Origin: DATDRS01 sp035291605
Lineage (GTDB): Bacteria; Chloroflexota; Anaerolineae; Anaerolineales; UBA6663
DNA: 38,134 bases
Assembly: GCA_035291605.1 (NCBI GenBank)
Contig: DATDRS010000499.1
Coordinates: 1 to 38,134 of the forward strand
Direction: 5' to 3'
This document shows positions 1 to 7,530 of the stretch, piece after piece. The translations under genes and the position numbers were made by a program. The first letter of the stretch is position 1. Each line of letters opens with the position of its first letter. Under the pieces are notes generated by a model. That model ran no database searches. It was given only the letters and a program-made list of their open reading frames with translations, and was not told the DNA's origin.

Positions 1-1079
1 GGGAAGCCGTCGGCGTCCCCGTACACCATCTGTGCGCCATTCCAGAAGGCATTGGCATAGGTATCGCTGTAATGCACGGTGGAGATGATTGCCATCCCGG
101 CGTTGTCCATGCTGTCACGCCCGTGAGTAGTCAGGTAGAAATCGTAGGTGTGACCGGCGTAGGTGTGGGCCGCGACTTCATGGCTATCGCCGCCGGAGCA
201 GGTCGGGTTGCTTTCATCGCAGACCAGGGTGCCTGGCAGAACTGTGCCATTGTTGGCGTCGTAGGTCCTGCGGTTTTGGGCGGTGTCAATCTGGTTGAAG
301 TGAAGGGCCACCGATCCGCGCTGGGCGTCAACAAGCACAAGCTCGCGGATGGGAAGCAGGCCCACGGGCGTCACTTCCACCCGCCACACCAGGCGCGTGA
401 AGCCGCCCCCGGGACGGATGAGGCTGGGGTTGAAGACCCACAGTTCCGGCGGTGAGGCTGCCAGGGCGTTCGCAGGCACGCCGTGCCAGCGGGCAGCAGC
501 CTCCAGCGCCGTCTGGCGAGCGGCGGCGGCGCCCACGCCCGGCGTGACGCTGATCGAGATGTCCGGCAGGATTTCCCCGCTGACCAAGAGGACCTGGTGA
601 GCGCGGTTGACGTGGAGGCTGAGTTCGCCGCCCAACACCGGGATGCCCTGGGACACCTGCTGAAAGCGCACTACCGTGCGCTGCGCGTCGGGGTACTGCA
701 CCCGTCGCACGATCAGCTCCTTCGACTGATCGGCCAGCCCAAAGAGGTCGCCGTAAGCCGCGAGGAAACCACGCGCCGCATCCTCGGGCGAGGCCGAGGC
801 AGGCAGCGCCCGCGGCGGAGGAAGCGGCCGCCCCGGGTCGGTTCCAATGAAGCGGACCATGCCTGTCTGCCCGTGATAAGCCACGCGCGCCCCTGCTTGA
901 GTCAGGGCGCGCACCATCGCCGAGGAGGCTAGTGCGGGCGGCGTTGGCGTTGCGCCCTCCTGGGCGGCCACCGGCTGCTCCTCGGGCGAACCGAACAGTC
1001 CAACCGCTATGACGATGACCAGAAGTGCAAACGCGATTTTCTGGCCCCGGCTGGGTGAGTTGGAGTAACTCATACGCAT
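1..1079 (-). CDS. Thermolysin-family (M4) neutral metallopeptidase, partial
   Basis: This reading frame is open from an ATG at 1079 to the window edge, so only the N-terminal ~359 residues are seen. They comprise a signal-anchor or signal peptide (hydrophobic stretch near residues 14-30), then an FTP/PepSY-type propeptide (QVSQGIPVLGGELSLHVN near residue 130), then the start of the mature M4 domain: a THGRDSMDNAG segment and NAFWNGAQMVYGDADG, the hallmark just upstream of the zinc site. The HExxH helix and C-terminal domain lie outside the window. Members of the family are secreted zinc endopeptidases made as zymogens. A purine-rich GAGAGAG precedes the ATG; a second ATG lies at 1073. An M4 assignment is secure, exact specificity is not. 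Confidence 0.9.
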   Translation of the reverse strand, partial: MRMSYSNSPSRGQKIAFALLVIVIAVGLFGSPEEQPVAAQEGATPTPPALASSAMVRALTQAGARVAYHGQTGMVRFIGTDPGRPLPPPRALPASASPEDAARGFLAAYGDLFGLADQSKELIVRRVQYPDAQRTVVRFQQVSQGIPVLGGELSLHVNRAHQVLLVSGEILPDISISVTPGVGAAAARQTALEAAARWHGVPANALAASPPELWVFNPSLIRPGGGFTRLVWRVEVTPVGLLPIRELVLVDAQRGSVALHFNQIDTAQNRRTYDANNGTVLPGTLVCDESNPTCSGGDSHEVAAHTYAGHTYDFYLTTHGRDSMDNAGMAIISTVHYSDTYANAFWNGAQMVYGDADGF

Positions 1080-1176
1080 GTCTCTCTCTTTTGGGTGGAC
1101 GACCACCCTGGCGTTTCGGTCACGAATGGTTCCTTGCTATTCCATCGAGGCTGGCAGGCCTTTCCGCCTCCCGGGC

Positions 1177-2169
1177 CTATTCCCACCTGGTGAGGCGGAG
1201 AGCCACAAAGCCGTAGGCAAACGGCAGCCAGAACGTCAGGCCACGATAGGCCAACGTGATCACCGTGGCGGCCTCCAGCGGGACGCCGAGCGACCGGAGC
1301 GTCAGGGTCATTACGCCCTCGACGATGCCGAGGCCTGAAGGCGTCGGCGAGACAATGAGAAACAGAAATCCGACGCTGAAGCCTGCAATAAGCGTGCCAG
1401 GCGAGAAGGGCTGCTTGAAAGCGAGGAAGGTGAGGAACAGGATGCAGATCAACAAGGCTTTGCCCAGCAGGGAGAGCCCGGCGGGCTTCAGGTACTCGCG
1501 CCAATCGCTTTGCAGCGCGCGCAGGCCTTCGGCAGCCTCGACGGCGAATGTGTGCGCACGCGCCTCCGAGAGGTAATCGCGCCGGATGACAGGCCGCACA
1601 AGGCGGTTGACAGCCCGCGCCGCCCAGGCCAGCACCCGCTCAAGGGCCTGGGCCGAGCGGACGCCAAGGGCCAGCAACCCGGCGAGGGCCAGGGCCGCCA
1701 TCAGCAATACGGCCGAGGCCCCGATCTCCGCGGCGTTCAAGCTGTTCCGGCGGATCAGCACGATCAATCCCAGCGCCAGCACACACAGGAATCCGAAGTA
1801 TTCGAAAAGCACGAACAGCACCCCGGCAATCGTCACCCGTGCGGTGGAGAGGTCGTGACGGCGCGCGTCGGCGACGAACACCGCGATCCCGCTCACGCCG
1901 CCCGAAGGGGCCACCACGTTCACGAAGTTGCCGGTGGCCACGAGCGGCGCGAGCCGCCGGAGCGAAATCTGCATGTCCAGCAGGCGGTAGATGGCGCGAT
2001 ACGTCTGTGCGGTATTGATCAGCCAGGTGATTTGCACCAGCGTCCCCAGCGCCAGCCAGAATAGGTTGCCGCGGCGCAGAGTTTCCCAGACAAGCCGGAC
2101 TTCGGTGAAATGGGAGAGGGTCAGGTAGAGGGCGAGCAGAATCACCAGCGCCGCGAGGAATTGTCGCAT
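1177..2169 (-). CDS. UPF0104 / lysylphosphatidylglycerol-synthase-like integral membrane protein
   Basis: A 330-residue polytopic protein with about eight hydrophobic segments. The sequence pattern is that of the LPG_synthase_TM (MprF N-terminal, UPF0104) family: a conserved NFVNVVAPSGGVSG segment near residue 90 and SPTPSGLGIVEG near residue 280, the typical PxxGGxG signature pair. Family members include flippases or synthases of aminoacylated lipids and many proteins of unknown role. The soluble aminoacyl-transferase domain of MprF is absent, so a lipid-flipping or unknown role is inferred. I chose the ATG at 2169; a TTG at 2190 is in frame but lies in the -10 region and terminator tail. 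A TATAAT ends nine bases before the ATG, so the transcript may be nearly leaderless. Confidence 0.82.
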   Translation of the reverse strand: MRQFLAALVILLALYLTLSHFTEVRLVWETLRRGNLFWLALGTLVQITWLINTAQTYRAIYRLLDMQISLRRLAPLVATGNFVNVVAPSGGVSGIAVFVADARRHDLSTARVTIAGVLFVLFEYFGFLCVLALGLIVLIRRNSLNAAEIGASAVLLMAALALAGLLALGVRSAQALERVLAWAARAVNRLVRPVIRRDYLSEARAHTFAVEAAEGLRALQSDWREYLKPAGLSLLGKALLICILFLTFLAFKQPFSPGTLIAGFSVGFLFLIVSPTPSGLGIVEGVMTLTLRSLGVPLEAATVITLAYRGLTFWLPFAYGFVALRLTRWE

Positions 2170-2178
2170 GAGGTGCGC

Positions 2179-2184
2179 ATTATA
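2179..2184 (-). promoter_or_regulatory. Candidate -10 box (TATAAT) for the UPF0104 gene
   Basis: On the minus strand a perfect TATAAT ends nine bases before the ATG at 2169, immediately after the T-tract of the terminator at 2186-2220. No good -35 is visible because that position falls in the terminator stem. The implied start site lies within a few bases of the ATG. Confidence 0.45.
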
Positions 2185-2185
2185 A

Positions 2186-2220
2186 AGCAAAAGACCCCGC
2201 AGGCTTGAAGGCCTGCGGGG
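2186..2220 (-). terminator. Rho-independent terminator
   Basis: A perfect 10-bp stem (CCCCGCAGGC/GCCTGCGGGG, 2195-2204 with 2211-2220) has a 6-base loop and is followed on the minus strand by TCTTTTGCTTT. It would end transcription coming from the HtrA gene, about 300 bases upstream. Confidence 0.8.
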
Positions 2221-2518
2221 TCGAGCGCATTTCTGTCCGGAGGCGATTTTGGCCTCTCACGGCGAGGCGCGCACTACGCGTAGGGGTGGCAGGTCGCCCG
2301 AAGCAATCGCTGCATCCCGAGGGGATGGCTTCGCCCTGTCGGGGCTCGCAAGACGTTTATCCCAGATGCGAAGCGCCTCAGCGGGGTCTGGATGTTTCCC
2401 CGTAGAAAGCGTCCTCAAACTCGCTCAAAGTCCGCGTCATTCGCGAAGCACCCCTGTGGGGCGCGGACCCTTCGGCCAGCCGCGGGGACGCGGTTGGGGA
2501 GCGTTTGAGGACACTCTC
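2221..2518. repeat. Gene-free 298-bp spacer packed with short palindromes
   Basis: No plausible gene. Visible structure: GAGGC/GCCTC around 2239-2257, CATCCC-GAG-GGGATG near 2312-2327, a 23-bp element at 2440-2462 that recurs inside lutA at 36305-36327 with 21 matches, a weaker relative (GCGAAGCGCCTCAGCGGGG) near 2368-2386, and a 10-bp inverted repeat GTCCTCAAAC (2411-2420) / GTTTGAGGAC (2502-2511) that brackets the last ~100 bases. On the minus strand this would be the 3' untranslated region of the HtrA transcript. Confidence 0.6.
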
Positions 2519-3694
2519 TTAGCCCTCATGCGGGCGTTCGCCCAGCCTGACGTTCAAAGTGACGATCTGCCCGTTGCGCATCGCCTTCACTTGCACTTCC
2601 TGCCCGACTGAGAAACCAAGCAGAGTGTTGATGAAGGGATGAGCGCCGTCCAGAGGTTTGCCGTCTATTTCGGTGAGGATGTCGCCGGGGCGGAGGCCGG
2701 CCTCCGCGGCCGGGCTGTCGCTACCGACCTCGCGGACGTAGACGCCCCATTCGACCGGCAGGCCGTTGGCCTGAGCGACGTCCGGCGTGATCAGGCCCCA
2801 CGAGATGCCAAGATACGGGCGCGACACGAAGCCTTTGGCGATGAGTTGGTCGCTCACGGCCTTGACCGTGTTCGAAGCGATGGCGAAGCCCAACCCTTCC
2901 GCCTGGTCGAGGGAATTGCCGTTGCCGCGCACGACCAGCGTGTTGATCCCGATCACCTGCCCGGCCAGGTTGACCAGCGGCCCGCCGGAGTTGCCGCGGT
3001 TGATGGCCGCGTCGGTCTGAATCAGGTCTTCCATCGTGTAATCGCTGCCCGTGTCGAGCGAGCGCCCGGTCGCGCTCACCACGCCCACCGTCACCGTGTT
3101 CTTGAAATCGCCCAGCGGCGAGCCGATGGCGATCACCGCCTCGCCCGGGTTGAGCACGTCGGAGTTGCCTAATTCCGCCACGCCCGGTACCGGCGCGTCC
3201 ACCTTCAGGACGGCGATGTCGGCGAAGCGGTCAGTGCCGATCAATCGGGCGCTCACCGTCTGCCCGTCGCGGAAGATCACTTCGAGCGACTGCGCCCCTT
3301 CCACGACGTGGTGGTTGGTGAGGAGGTAACCGTCGCCCGAGATGATGACGCCCGAACCGGAAGCAGCAGGCGATTCGGCCGGGCCGGTCGGGGAGCCGAA
3401 CGAGTCCACCGCCTGGCGCGGCGGCAGGTGATTGACGACGGTGACTACCGCCGGGCCGACCTTCGCGACAGCCGCCTCGACGGCGGTGTTCACGTCAACC
3501 TGGGTGTTCTGTCCCGACTGGGATGTATCGGGCGCTGAGGCTTGCGGGGCCTGGGCGACGGGCTGGGCAGGCGCGCTCAACCGCTCGCGCACAGCCCAGT
3601 ACACGGCGCTGCCTCCGGCGGCCGCGCCCGCGAGGGCCGCGCCAGTGATCGCCAACAACAAACCGCACGTCAAAAGCCATCGTCTGGGAGTCAT
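2519..3694 (-). CDS. HtrA/DegP-type trypsin-like serine protease with PDZ domain
   Basis: 391 residues. An N-terminal membrane anchor (about residues 6-32) and a Pro/Gln/Ala-rich linker precede a trypsin-like domain with the full catalytic triad: His129 (TNHHVVEG), Asp159 (FADIAVLKVD) and Ser236 (RGNSGGPLVN). A single PDZ domain follows (about residues 295-385, LRPGDILTEIDGKPL). This is the architecture of membrane-tethered HtrA proteases of periplasmic or extracytoplasmic protein quality control. The start at 3694 has AAGGAGAGG upstream; a TTG at 3715 is also in frame but lacks support. It is divergent from the gene at 3932. Confidence 0.93.
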   Translation of the reverse strand: MTPRRWLLTCGLLLAITGAALAGAAAGGSAVYWAVRERLSAPAQPVAQAPQASAPDTSQSGQNTQVDVNTAVEAAVAKVGPAVVTVVNHLPPRQAVDSFGSPTGPAESPAASGSGVIISGDGYLLTNHHVVEGAQSLEVIFRDGQTVSARLIGTDRFADIAVLKVDAPVPGVAELGNSDVLNPGEAVIAIGSPLGDFKNTVTVGVVSATGRSLDTGSDYTMEDLIQTDAAINRGNSGGPLVNLAGQVIGINTLVVRGNGNSLDQAEGLGFAIASNTVKAVSDQLIAKGFVSRPYLGISWGLITPDVAQANGLPVEWGVYVREVGSDSPAAEAGLRPGDILTEIDGKPLDGAHPFINTLLGFSVGQEVQVKAMRNGQIVTLNVRLGERPHEG

Positions 3695-3781
3695 GTCAGC
3701 CTCTCCTTGCTTCAAGTGAGTTCCACAAAATGCTATGCTGGGATTCTCGGCCAGCCAGGTTAAGCCTGCCTGAGTCTTTCT

Positions 3782-3852
3782 TTGGAGGAGGATTAATGTT
3801 GCCGCCGCGCAGCGTCCAATCGCCAGGCGGCGCTAAAACCGATTTTTTCTAA
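3782..3852 (+). CDS. 18-residue leader ORF with strong Shine-Dalgarno
   Basis: GGAGGAGGA (3784-3792) sits four bases before an ATG (3796) that opens an 18-codon ORF, MLPPRSVQSPGGAKTDFF, ending at TAA 3852. GCCGCC inside its 5' part can pair with GGCGGC near its middle, and a TTTTTT run follows the stem at some distance. This could be a leader peptide or attenuator ahead of the 3932 gene, or a chance ribosome site. The codons are too few to judge coding character. Confidence 0.35.
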
Positions 3853-3865
3853 TCTGGAATTAACA

Positions 3866-3925
3866 GTAGAATAGCGGCATGGCTGGGGCCGCGTCCCCGG
3901 CCAGACTCCGACATCGGGAGGATAT
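3866..3925 (+). promoter_or_regulatory. Candidate -10 and ribosome binding site for the 3932 gene
   Basis: A TAGAAT hexamer lies near 3866-3871 and a GGGAGG near 3917-3922, about ten bases before the ATG at 3932. The -35 match is poor, so only the ribosome site is reasonably supported. Confidence 0.35.
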
Positions 3926-3931
3926 ACAGGT

Positions 3932-4699
3932 ATGACTGCAACCGGGATCATCGTCGCGCTCATCGCGCTGCTGCTGGGCTTTCTGCTCGGCTGGTTCATC
4001 GAATGGCGCATTGACCTGGCCTACTGGCGCTCGTACTTCGAGGAGGCCTCGCCGGGGGCCGAGGCCCCGGAGGACCGAGTCATGGTCCTCCCCGGCGGGG
4101 CGGCGGCGGCGCAATTGCCGCTGGCCAGCCAGGACCTGATGCTGCCGACTCTGCGCGAGCAGGTGGCTCAGCGCGACGCGGACCTGGCCGCCCTGCGCGG
4201 TATGATCGAGCAGCTCAGCACCACCGAAGCGCACCGCCGCGAACAGGAAGTCGGGCTGATGGACGAGGCCCGGCGTCTGCGCGCGCAGCTGGACGACCTC
4301 GCGGTGGCCAAGAACGACGCCGAGTCCGAATGGCGGCACGAGCTGGCGCGCCGCGAGCAGCAGTGGCAGGAGAGCAAGGAAGGCGAGATCGCCGCGCTGC
4401 AGGCGGAGCGGGAGCGGCTCGATAGCGAGCTTCAGGTTTTGCGCGAGAAGTTCAACCGCTACCGCGCGGATCACCCTTCCGGGCTGGCGACCATTCGCGG
4501 CATCGGCCCGAAGCTCGAAGCGGACCTGCGCCGCCTGGGCATCAGCACCTACGCCGACCTGGCCGCCCGCACCCCCGAGGAACTGCGCACCCTGCTCAGC
4601 CCGCCAAACTGGCGCAAGCTGGACTTCGCCTCCTGGATCGCGCAGGCGCAGGTCCTGGCGAAGACCGAGGCAGAGGAGCAGGGACTGTTCGATTCATGA
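3932..4699 (+). CDS. Membrane-anchored coiled-coil protein with C-terminal helix-hairpin-helix domain
   Basis: 255 residues. One N-terminal transmembrane helix (about 4-24), a long charged heptad-rich coiled coil (about 70-185), then a helix-hairpin-helix domain (IRGIGPKLEADLRRLGI, about 192-208, followed by STYADLAARTPEELRTLL). The HhH resembles the helix-hairpin-helix_5 domain often annotated in databases as flap-endonuclease-like; no nuclease residues are present, so enzymatic activity should not be inferred. The domain may mediate DNA or protein contacts at the membrane. Its stop codon overlaps the ATG of the next small gene (ATGA), so the two are translationally coupled. Confidence 0.75.
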   Translation: MTATGIIVALIALLLGFLLGWFIEWRIDLAYWRSYFEEASPGAEAPEDRVMVLPGGAAAAQLPLASQDLMLPTLREQVAQRDADLAALRGMIEQLSTTEAHRREQEVGLMDEARRLRAQLDDLAVAKNDAESEWRHELARREQQWQESKEGEIAALQAERERLDSELQVLREKFNRYRADHPSGLATIRGIGPKLEADLRRLGISTYADLAARTPEELRTLLSPPNWRKLDFASWIAQAQVLAKTEAEEQGLFDS

Positions 4700-4818
4700 C
4701 CCGCGTGCCGGATCCGGATTACCCGCACCTCAACAAGAAGAAGGTTGTGGTGCTGGTCGTCGTCGGCCTGATCCTCTTGCTCTTCGCGGCGCTGCTCGTG
4801 GTGGGAGGCGCCACTTAG
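4696..4818 (+). CDS. 40-residue single-pass membrane peptide
   Basis: The ATG at 4696 overlaps the TGA of the preceding gene, and TAG at 4818 closes a 40-residue product. It has a polar N-terminus (MTRVPDPDYPHLNKKK) and one strongly hydrophobic helix (about residues 17-37). The topology, the ATGA coupling and the position between two co-oriented genes support a real small gene. It is a typical short membrane protein without recognised family; it may associate with the coiled-coil protein upstream. Confidence 0.6.
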   Translation: MTRVPDPDYPHLNKKKVVVLVVVGLILLLFAALLVVGGAT

Positions 4819-4826
4819 CGGCGGCG

Positions 4827-5537
4827 ATGGAGTTTCTCCACGAGTTGAGCTGCGCCAACTGCGGCGCGTCCATCCAGGCCGACGCGATCATGGACGGCGT
4901 AGCCGCCTGCCGCTACTGCGGCGCGACCTTCCGCGTCCCCGCCTCGCTCACCCCCGAACCTGCGCTGGGCGACCTCTTGCTCGGCGCAGACTTCCGCGAT
5001 CCTGAGCTGCGCGGCTGGAAGACCTTCAACCCGGACCAGTGGGAACTGCGCCCCGGCTCGCCCGCCGAGCTTTGGGCAAACTTCCCCGCCTCCGACCGGA
5101 TTCACCCCATCTTGCGGACCCCCGGTCCGATTGACGACTTTGACCTCGGCGTTTCCATCCGCTTCATCGAGGGCGCGTACGATTACATCAGCGCGGGGTT
5201 TGAGGTGCGCGCAAACGACGACGGCGACTACGTCATTCAAATCTCGGCGCAAGGGACCTTCCGGGTGGGCTGGCACAATAAACTGGAGTGGGGCGGGGAG
5301 CTGGTGAATTGGGCCGAGCATCCCGCCCTGCGCAAGGAGCTGGGCGCCGATAACCGCCTGCGCGTGATGATGCGCGCCGACCTCCTGCGTGTGTACGTGA
5401 ACGGCGTGCTCGCCACTTCGCTGCACGACGCCCGTTTTGGCTTCGGCTTTGCCCGGCTCGTCATCGCGCCGGGGACAAAATCGCCGGTCACGGCGGCGTT
5501 TGCCGACTTGCAACTGCGGGAGACTAAACCGAGATGA
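4827..5537 (+). CDS. Zinc-ribbon protein with a concanavalin-like (laminin-G-type) domain
   Basis: 236 residues. A CxxC...CxxC zinc ribbon occupies residues ~9-35 (CANCGAS ... CRYCGATF). A beta-rich region follows (about 50-232) with the pattern of LamG/DUF1080-like sugar-binding or structural folds: phrases such as DFDLGVSIRFIEGAYDYISAGFEVRANDDGDYVIQIS and NRLRVMMRADLLRVYVNGV are typical of the jelly-roll family. No signal peptide is seen, so it appears cytoplasmic. It starts nine bases after the small membrane gene and is probably in the same operon. Function unknown. Confidence 0.7.
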   Translation: MEFLHELSCANCGASIQADAIMDGVAACRYCGATFRVPASLTPEPALGDLLLGADFRDPELRGWKTFNPDQWELRPGSPAELWANFPASDRIHPILRTPGPIDDFDLGVSIRFIEGAYDYISAGFEVRANDDGDYVIQISAQGTFRVGWHNKLEWGGELVNWAEHPALRKELGADNRLRVMMRADLLRVYVNGVLATSLHDARFGFGFARLVIAPGTKSPVTAAFADLQLRETKPR

Positions 5538-5590
5538 GCGTCCCTTCGTCGGGCATGCAAGTCCGCGAGCGCCGGCTCTGTCCTAAGCTC

Positions 5591-5605
5591 AGAAACCCGG
5601 TTTCT
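5591..5605. repeat. Palindrome AGAAACCCGGTTTCT
   Basis: A 15-bp perfect palindrome with a single central base, in the spacer between the zinc-ribbon gene and the acyl-CoA ligase. From memory, similar palindromes are dispersed in Chloroflexota and cyanobacterial genomes; only one copy is in this window. There is no T-tract, so it is unlikely to be a terminator. Confidence 0.5.
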
Positions 5606-5643
5606 CGACCATTCTAATCGGCCAGCCTGCGTCCGGTTTCCCG

Positions 5644-5672
5644 TTGACGCCGTCTCACCCTGATCTTATACT
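5644..5672 (+). promoter_or_regulatory. Sigma70-type promoter of the acyl-CoA ligase gene
   Basis: TTGACG (5644-5649), a 17-bp spacer and TATACT (5667-5672). The predicted start lies near 5679, giving a leader of about 45 bases with GGAGG before the ATG at 5725. Both boxes are close to consensus with optimal spacing. Confidence 0.7.
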
Positions 5673-5724
5673 ACAGTCACCATTGACATCGGGTTTGCGC
5701 TTGTTCCCCAACGCGGAGGCAACT

Positions 5725-7455
5725 ATGGACGAGAAGCCCTGGCTCAAATATTACGACCCCCCCGTGCCGCCCACCCTCGCGCCTTACCCTGACCTGCCGC
5801 TGCACCACTTCCTCGAAGAGTCCGCTCGCAAATATCCCGACCAGACCTGCACGATCTTTCACCCCCACACCAGCCCGTCCGGCGCCAAGATCACCTACCG
5901 GCAGATGAACGACCGGGCTGACCAACTGGCCGCGGGGCTGGCGAGCCTGGGCGTCAAGAAGGGCCAGACGGTGGGGATCATGATGCCCAACATCCCGCAG
6001 TTCATCATGGCTTACTATGCTATCCTGAAAGCGGGCGGGGTAGTGGTGGCCATCAACCCCACGTACACGCCGCGCGAGCTGGAGAAGCCGCTCAACGACG
6101 CCGGGATCGAGCTGGTGCTGGTGATGAGCCGGTTTTACGACGTGCTCAATCAAGCGCGGCCCAACTCGCGGATCAAGACGGTAGTCGTCACCAATATCAA
6201 GGAAGCGCTCCCCCCGCTGACGCGGGTTCTGTTCACGCTGACCAAAGAGAAGAAGGGCGGCGACCGTGTGGAACGGCTTCAGCCGGGCGACCTGTGGCTC
6301 AACGATCTGCTGGCCAGGTTCACACCCTCGGACCGCCCGAAGCTCGAAATCACAGGCGGCGACCGCGCGCTGTTCCAGTACAGCGGCGGGACGACGGGTG
6401 AGCCGAAGGCGGCGGTGGCCCTGCATCGCAACCTCGTCGCCAACATCCTGCAAATTAAGGCCTGGCTGCACGACTGCAAAGAAGGCGGCGAGACCAGCCT
6501 GGTGGCGATGCCGCTCTTCCACGTGTACGCGATGGTCGCGGGGATGGGGCTGGCGGTCGCGGCGGCCGGCCGGATGGTGCTGGTCCCCAACCCGCGCGAC
6601 CTGGACGACCTGTTCGCCAGCATCAACCGCTATCAGCCCACGCTCTTCCCCGGCGTGCCGCGGCTGTACAACTCGATCAACAACCACCCCGACGTGCTGG
6701 CCGGGAAGGTCAGGCTCGGCTCCATCCGCGCCTGCATCTCCGGCTCGGCCCCGCTGCTGCTGGAGATCAAGACCAAGTTTGAAAAACTGTCCGGCGGCAA
6801 GCTCTTCGAGGGCTACGGCATGTCGGAGACGCCGACGGCGACGCACTGCAACCCGTTCTACGGCAAGAACAAGGAAGGCTCCATCGGCCTGCCCCTGCCG
6901 GACGTGGAGGCGAAAGTCATCAGCCTGGACGACGGGTTGACCCCGCTTGGCCCGAACGAGGTGGGCGAGCTGGTCATCCGCGGCCCGCAGGTGATGTGGG
7001 GTTATCACAACGACCCGACCGGGACGGCCAACGTCCTGCGCGACCTCGGCGACGGCGGCGGCAAGTGGCTGTTCACCGGCGACATCGTCCGCATGGACGA
7101 AGACGGCTATTTCTACATCGTGGATCGCAAGAAGGAGCTGATCAAGGCGGGCGGTTTCCAGGTATGGCCGCGCGACGTCGAGGAAGTGGTCGCCGCCAAC
7201 CCGAAGGTGCTGGAGGTCGGCGTGGCGGGCATCCCGCACCCGCAGTACGGCGAGACGGTGAAGGCCTGGGTGGTGCTCAAGCCGGGCGAGACGGCGACGG
7301 CTGAAGAGATCAAAGCCTGGTGCAAGGACAAGCTCGTGGACTACAAGATCCCGCGCGAGATCGAGTTCCGGCCCGAGCTGCCCAAGACGCAGATCGGCAA
7401 GATTCTCCGGCGCGAGTTGGTGCGGCAGCACAAGGAGCAGGCGGTCGTTCGCTAA
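5725..7455 (+). CDS. Long-chain fatty acyl-CoA ligase (AMP-forming)
   Basis: 576 residues, normal for FadD-type ligases. Signatures of the ANL superfamily are present: the phosphate-binding loop YSGGTTGEPK (219-228), the YGMSETPT motif, the WLFTGDIVRMDEDGYFYIVDRKKELIK hinge and C-terminal domain, and a terminal KTQIGKILRRELV with the catalytic lysine. The reaction is ATP-dependent activation of a fatty acid to its CoA thioester via an acyl-adenylate. I chose the ATG at 5725, which follows GCGGAGG; the longer frame from 5644 starts inside the promoter. A 603-codon antisense frame is a GC-driven mirror and is not annotated. Confidence 0.93.
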   Translation: MDEKPWLKYYDPPVPPTLAPYPDLPLHHFLEESARKYPDQTCTIFHPHTSPSGAKITYRQMNDRADQLAAGLASLGVKKGQTVGIMMPNIPQFIMAYYAILKAGGVVVAINPTYTPRELEKPLNDAGIELVLVMSRFYDVLNQARPNSRIKTVVVTNIKEALPPLTRVLFTLTKEKKGGDRVERLQPGDLWLNDLLARFTPSDRPKLEITGGDRALFQYSGGTTGEPKAAVALHRNLVANILQIKAWLHDCKEGGETSLVAMPLFHVYAMVAGMGLAVAAAGRMVLVPNPRDLDDLFASINRYQPTLFPGVPRLYNSINNHPDVLAGKVRLGSIRACISGSAPLLLEIKTKFEKLSGGKLFEGYGMSETPTATHCNPFYGKNKEGSIGLPLPDVEAKVISLDDGLTPLGPNEVGELVIRGPQVMWGYHNDPTGTANVLRDLGDGGGKWLFTGDIVRMDEDGYFYIVDRKKELIKAGGFQVWPRDVEEVVAANPKVLEVGVAGIPHPQYGETVKAWVVLKPGETATAEEIKAWCKDKLVDYKIPREIEFRPELPKTQIGKILRRELVRQHKEQAVVR

Positions 7456-7530
7456 TCGCGCTCGGTCCCACTCTGTCGGACTACGCAATACGCGACAGCC
7501 GGAGTGCGTGTTGGGAAGGGCAAACCCGGA

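Noticed and set aside
3932..4699. Flap-endonuclease annotation for the HhH protein
   Set aside because: Only the helix-hairpin-helix resembles that family; no nuclease acidic residues are present.
5677..7488. 603-codon open frame antisense to the acyl-CoA ligase
   Set aside because: Its residues are Arg/Val/Asp/His-rich mirror products of GC-rich codons. The sense frame has complete ANL motifs and a promoter and ribosome site.
7456..7530. Terminator after the acyl-CoA ligase
   Set aside because: CTGTC/GACAG arms are five bp and no T-tract follows; I see no convincing terminator there.
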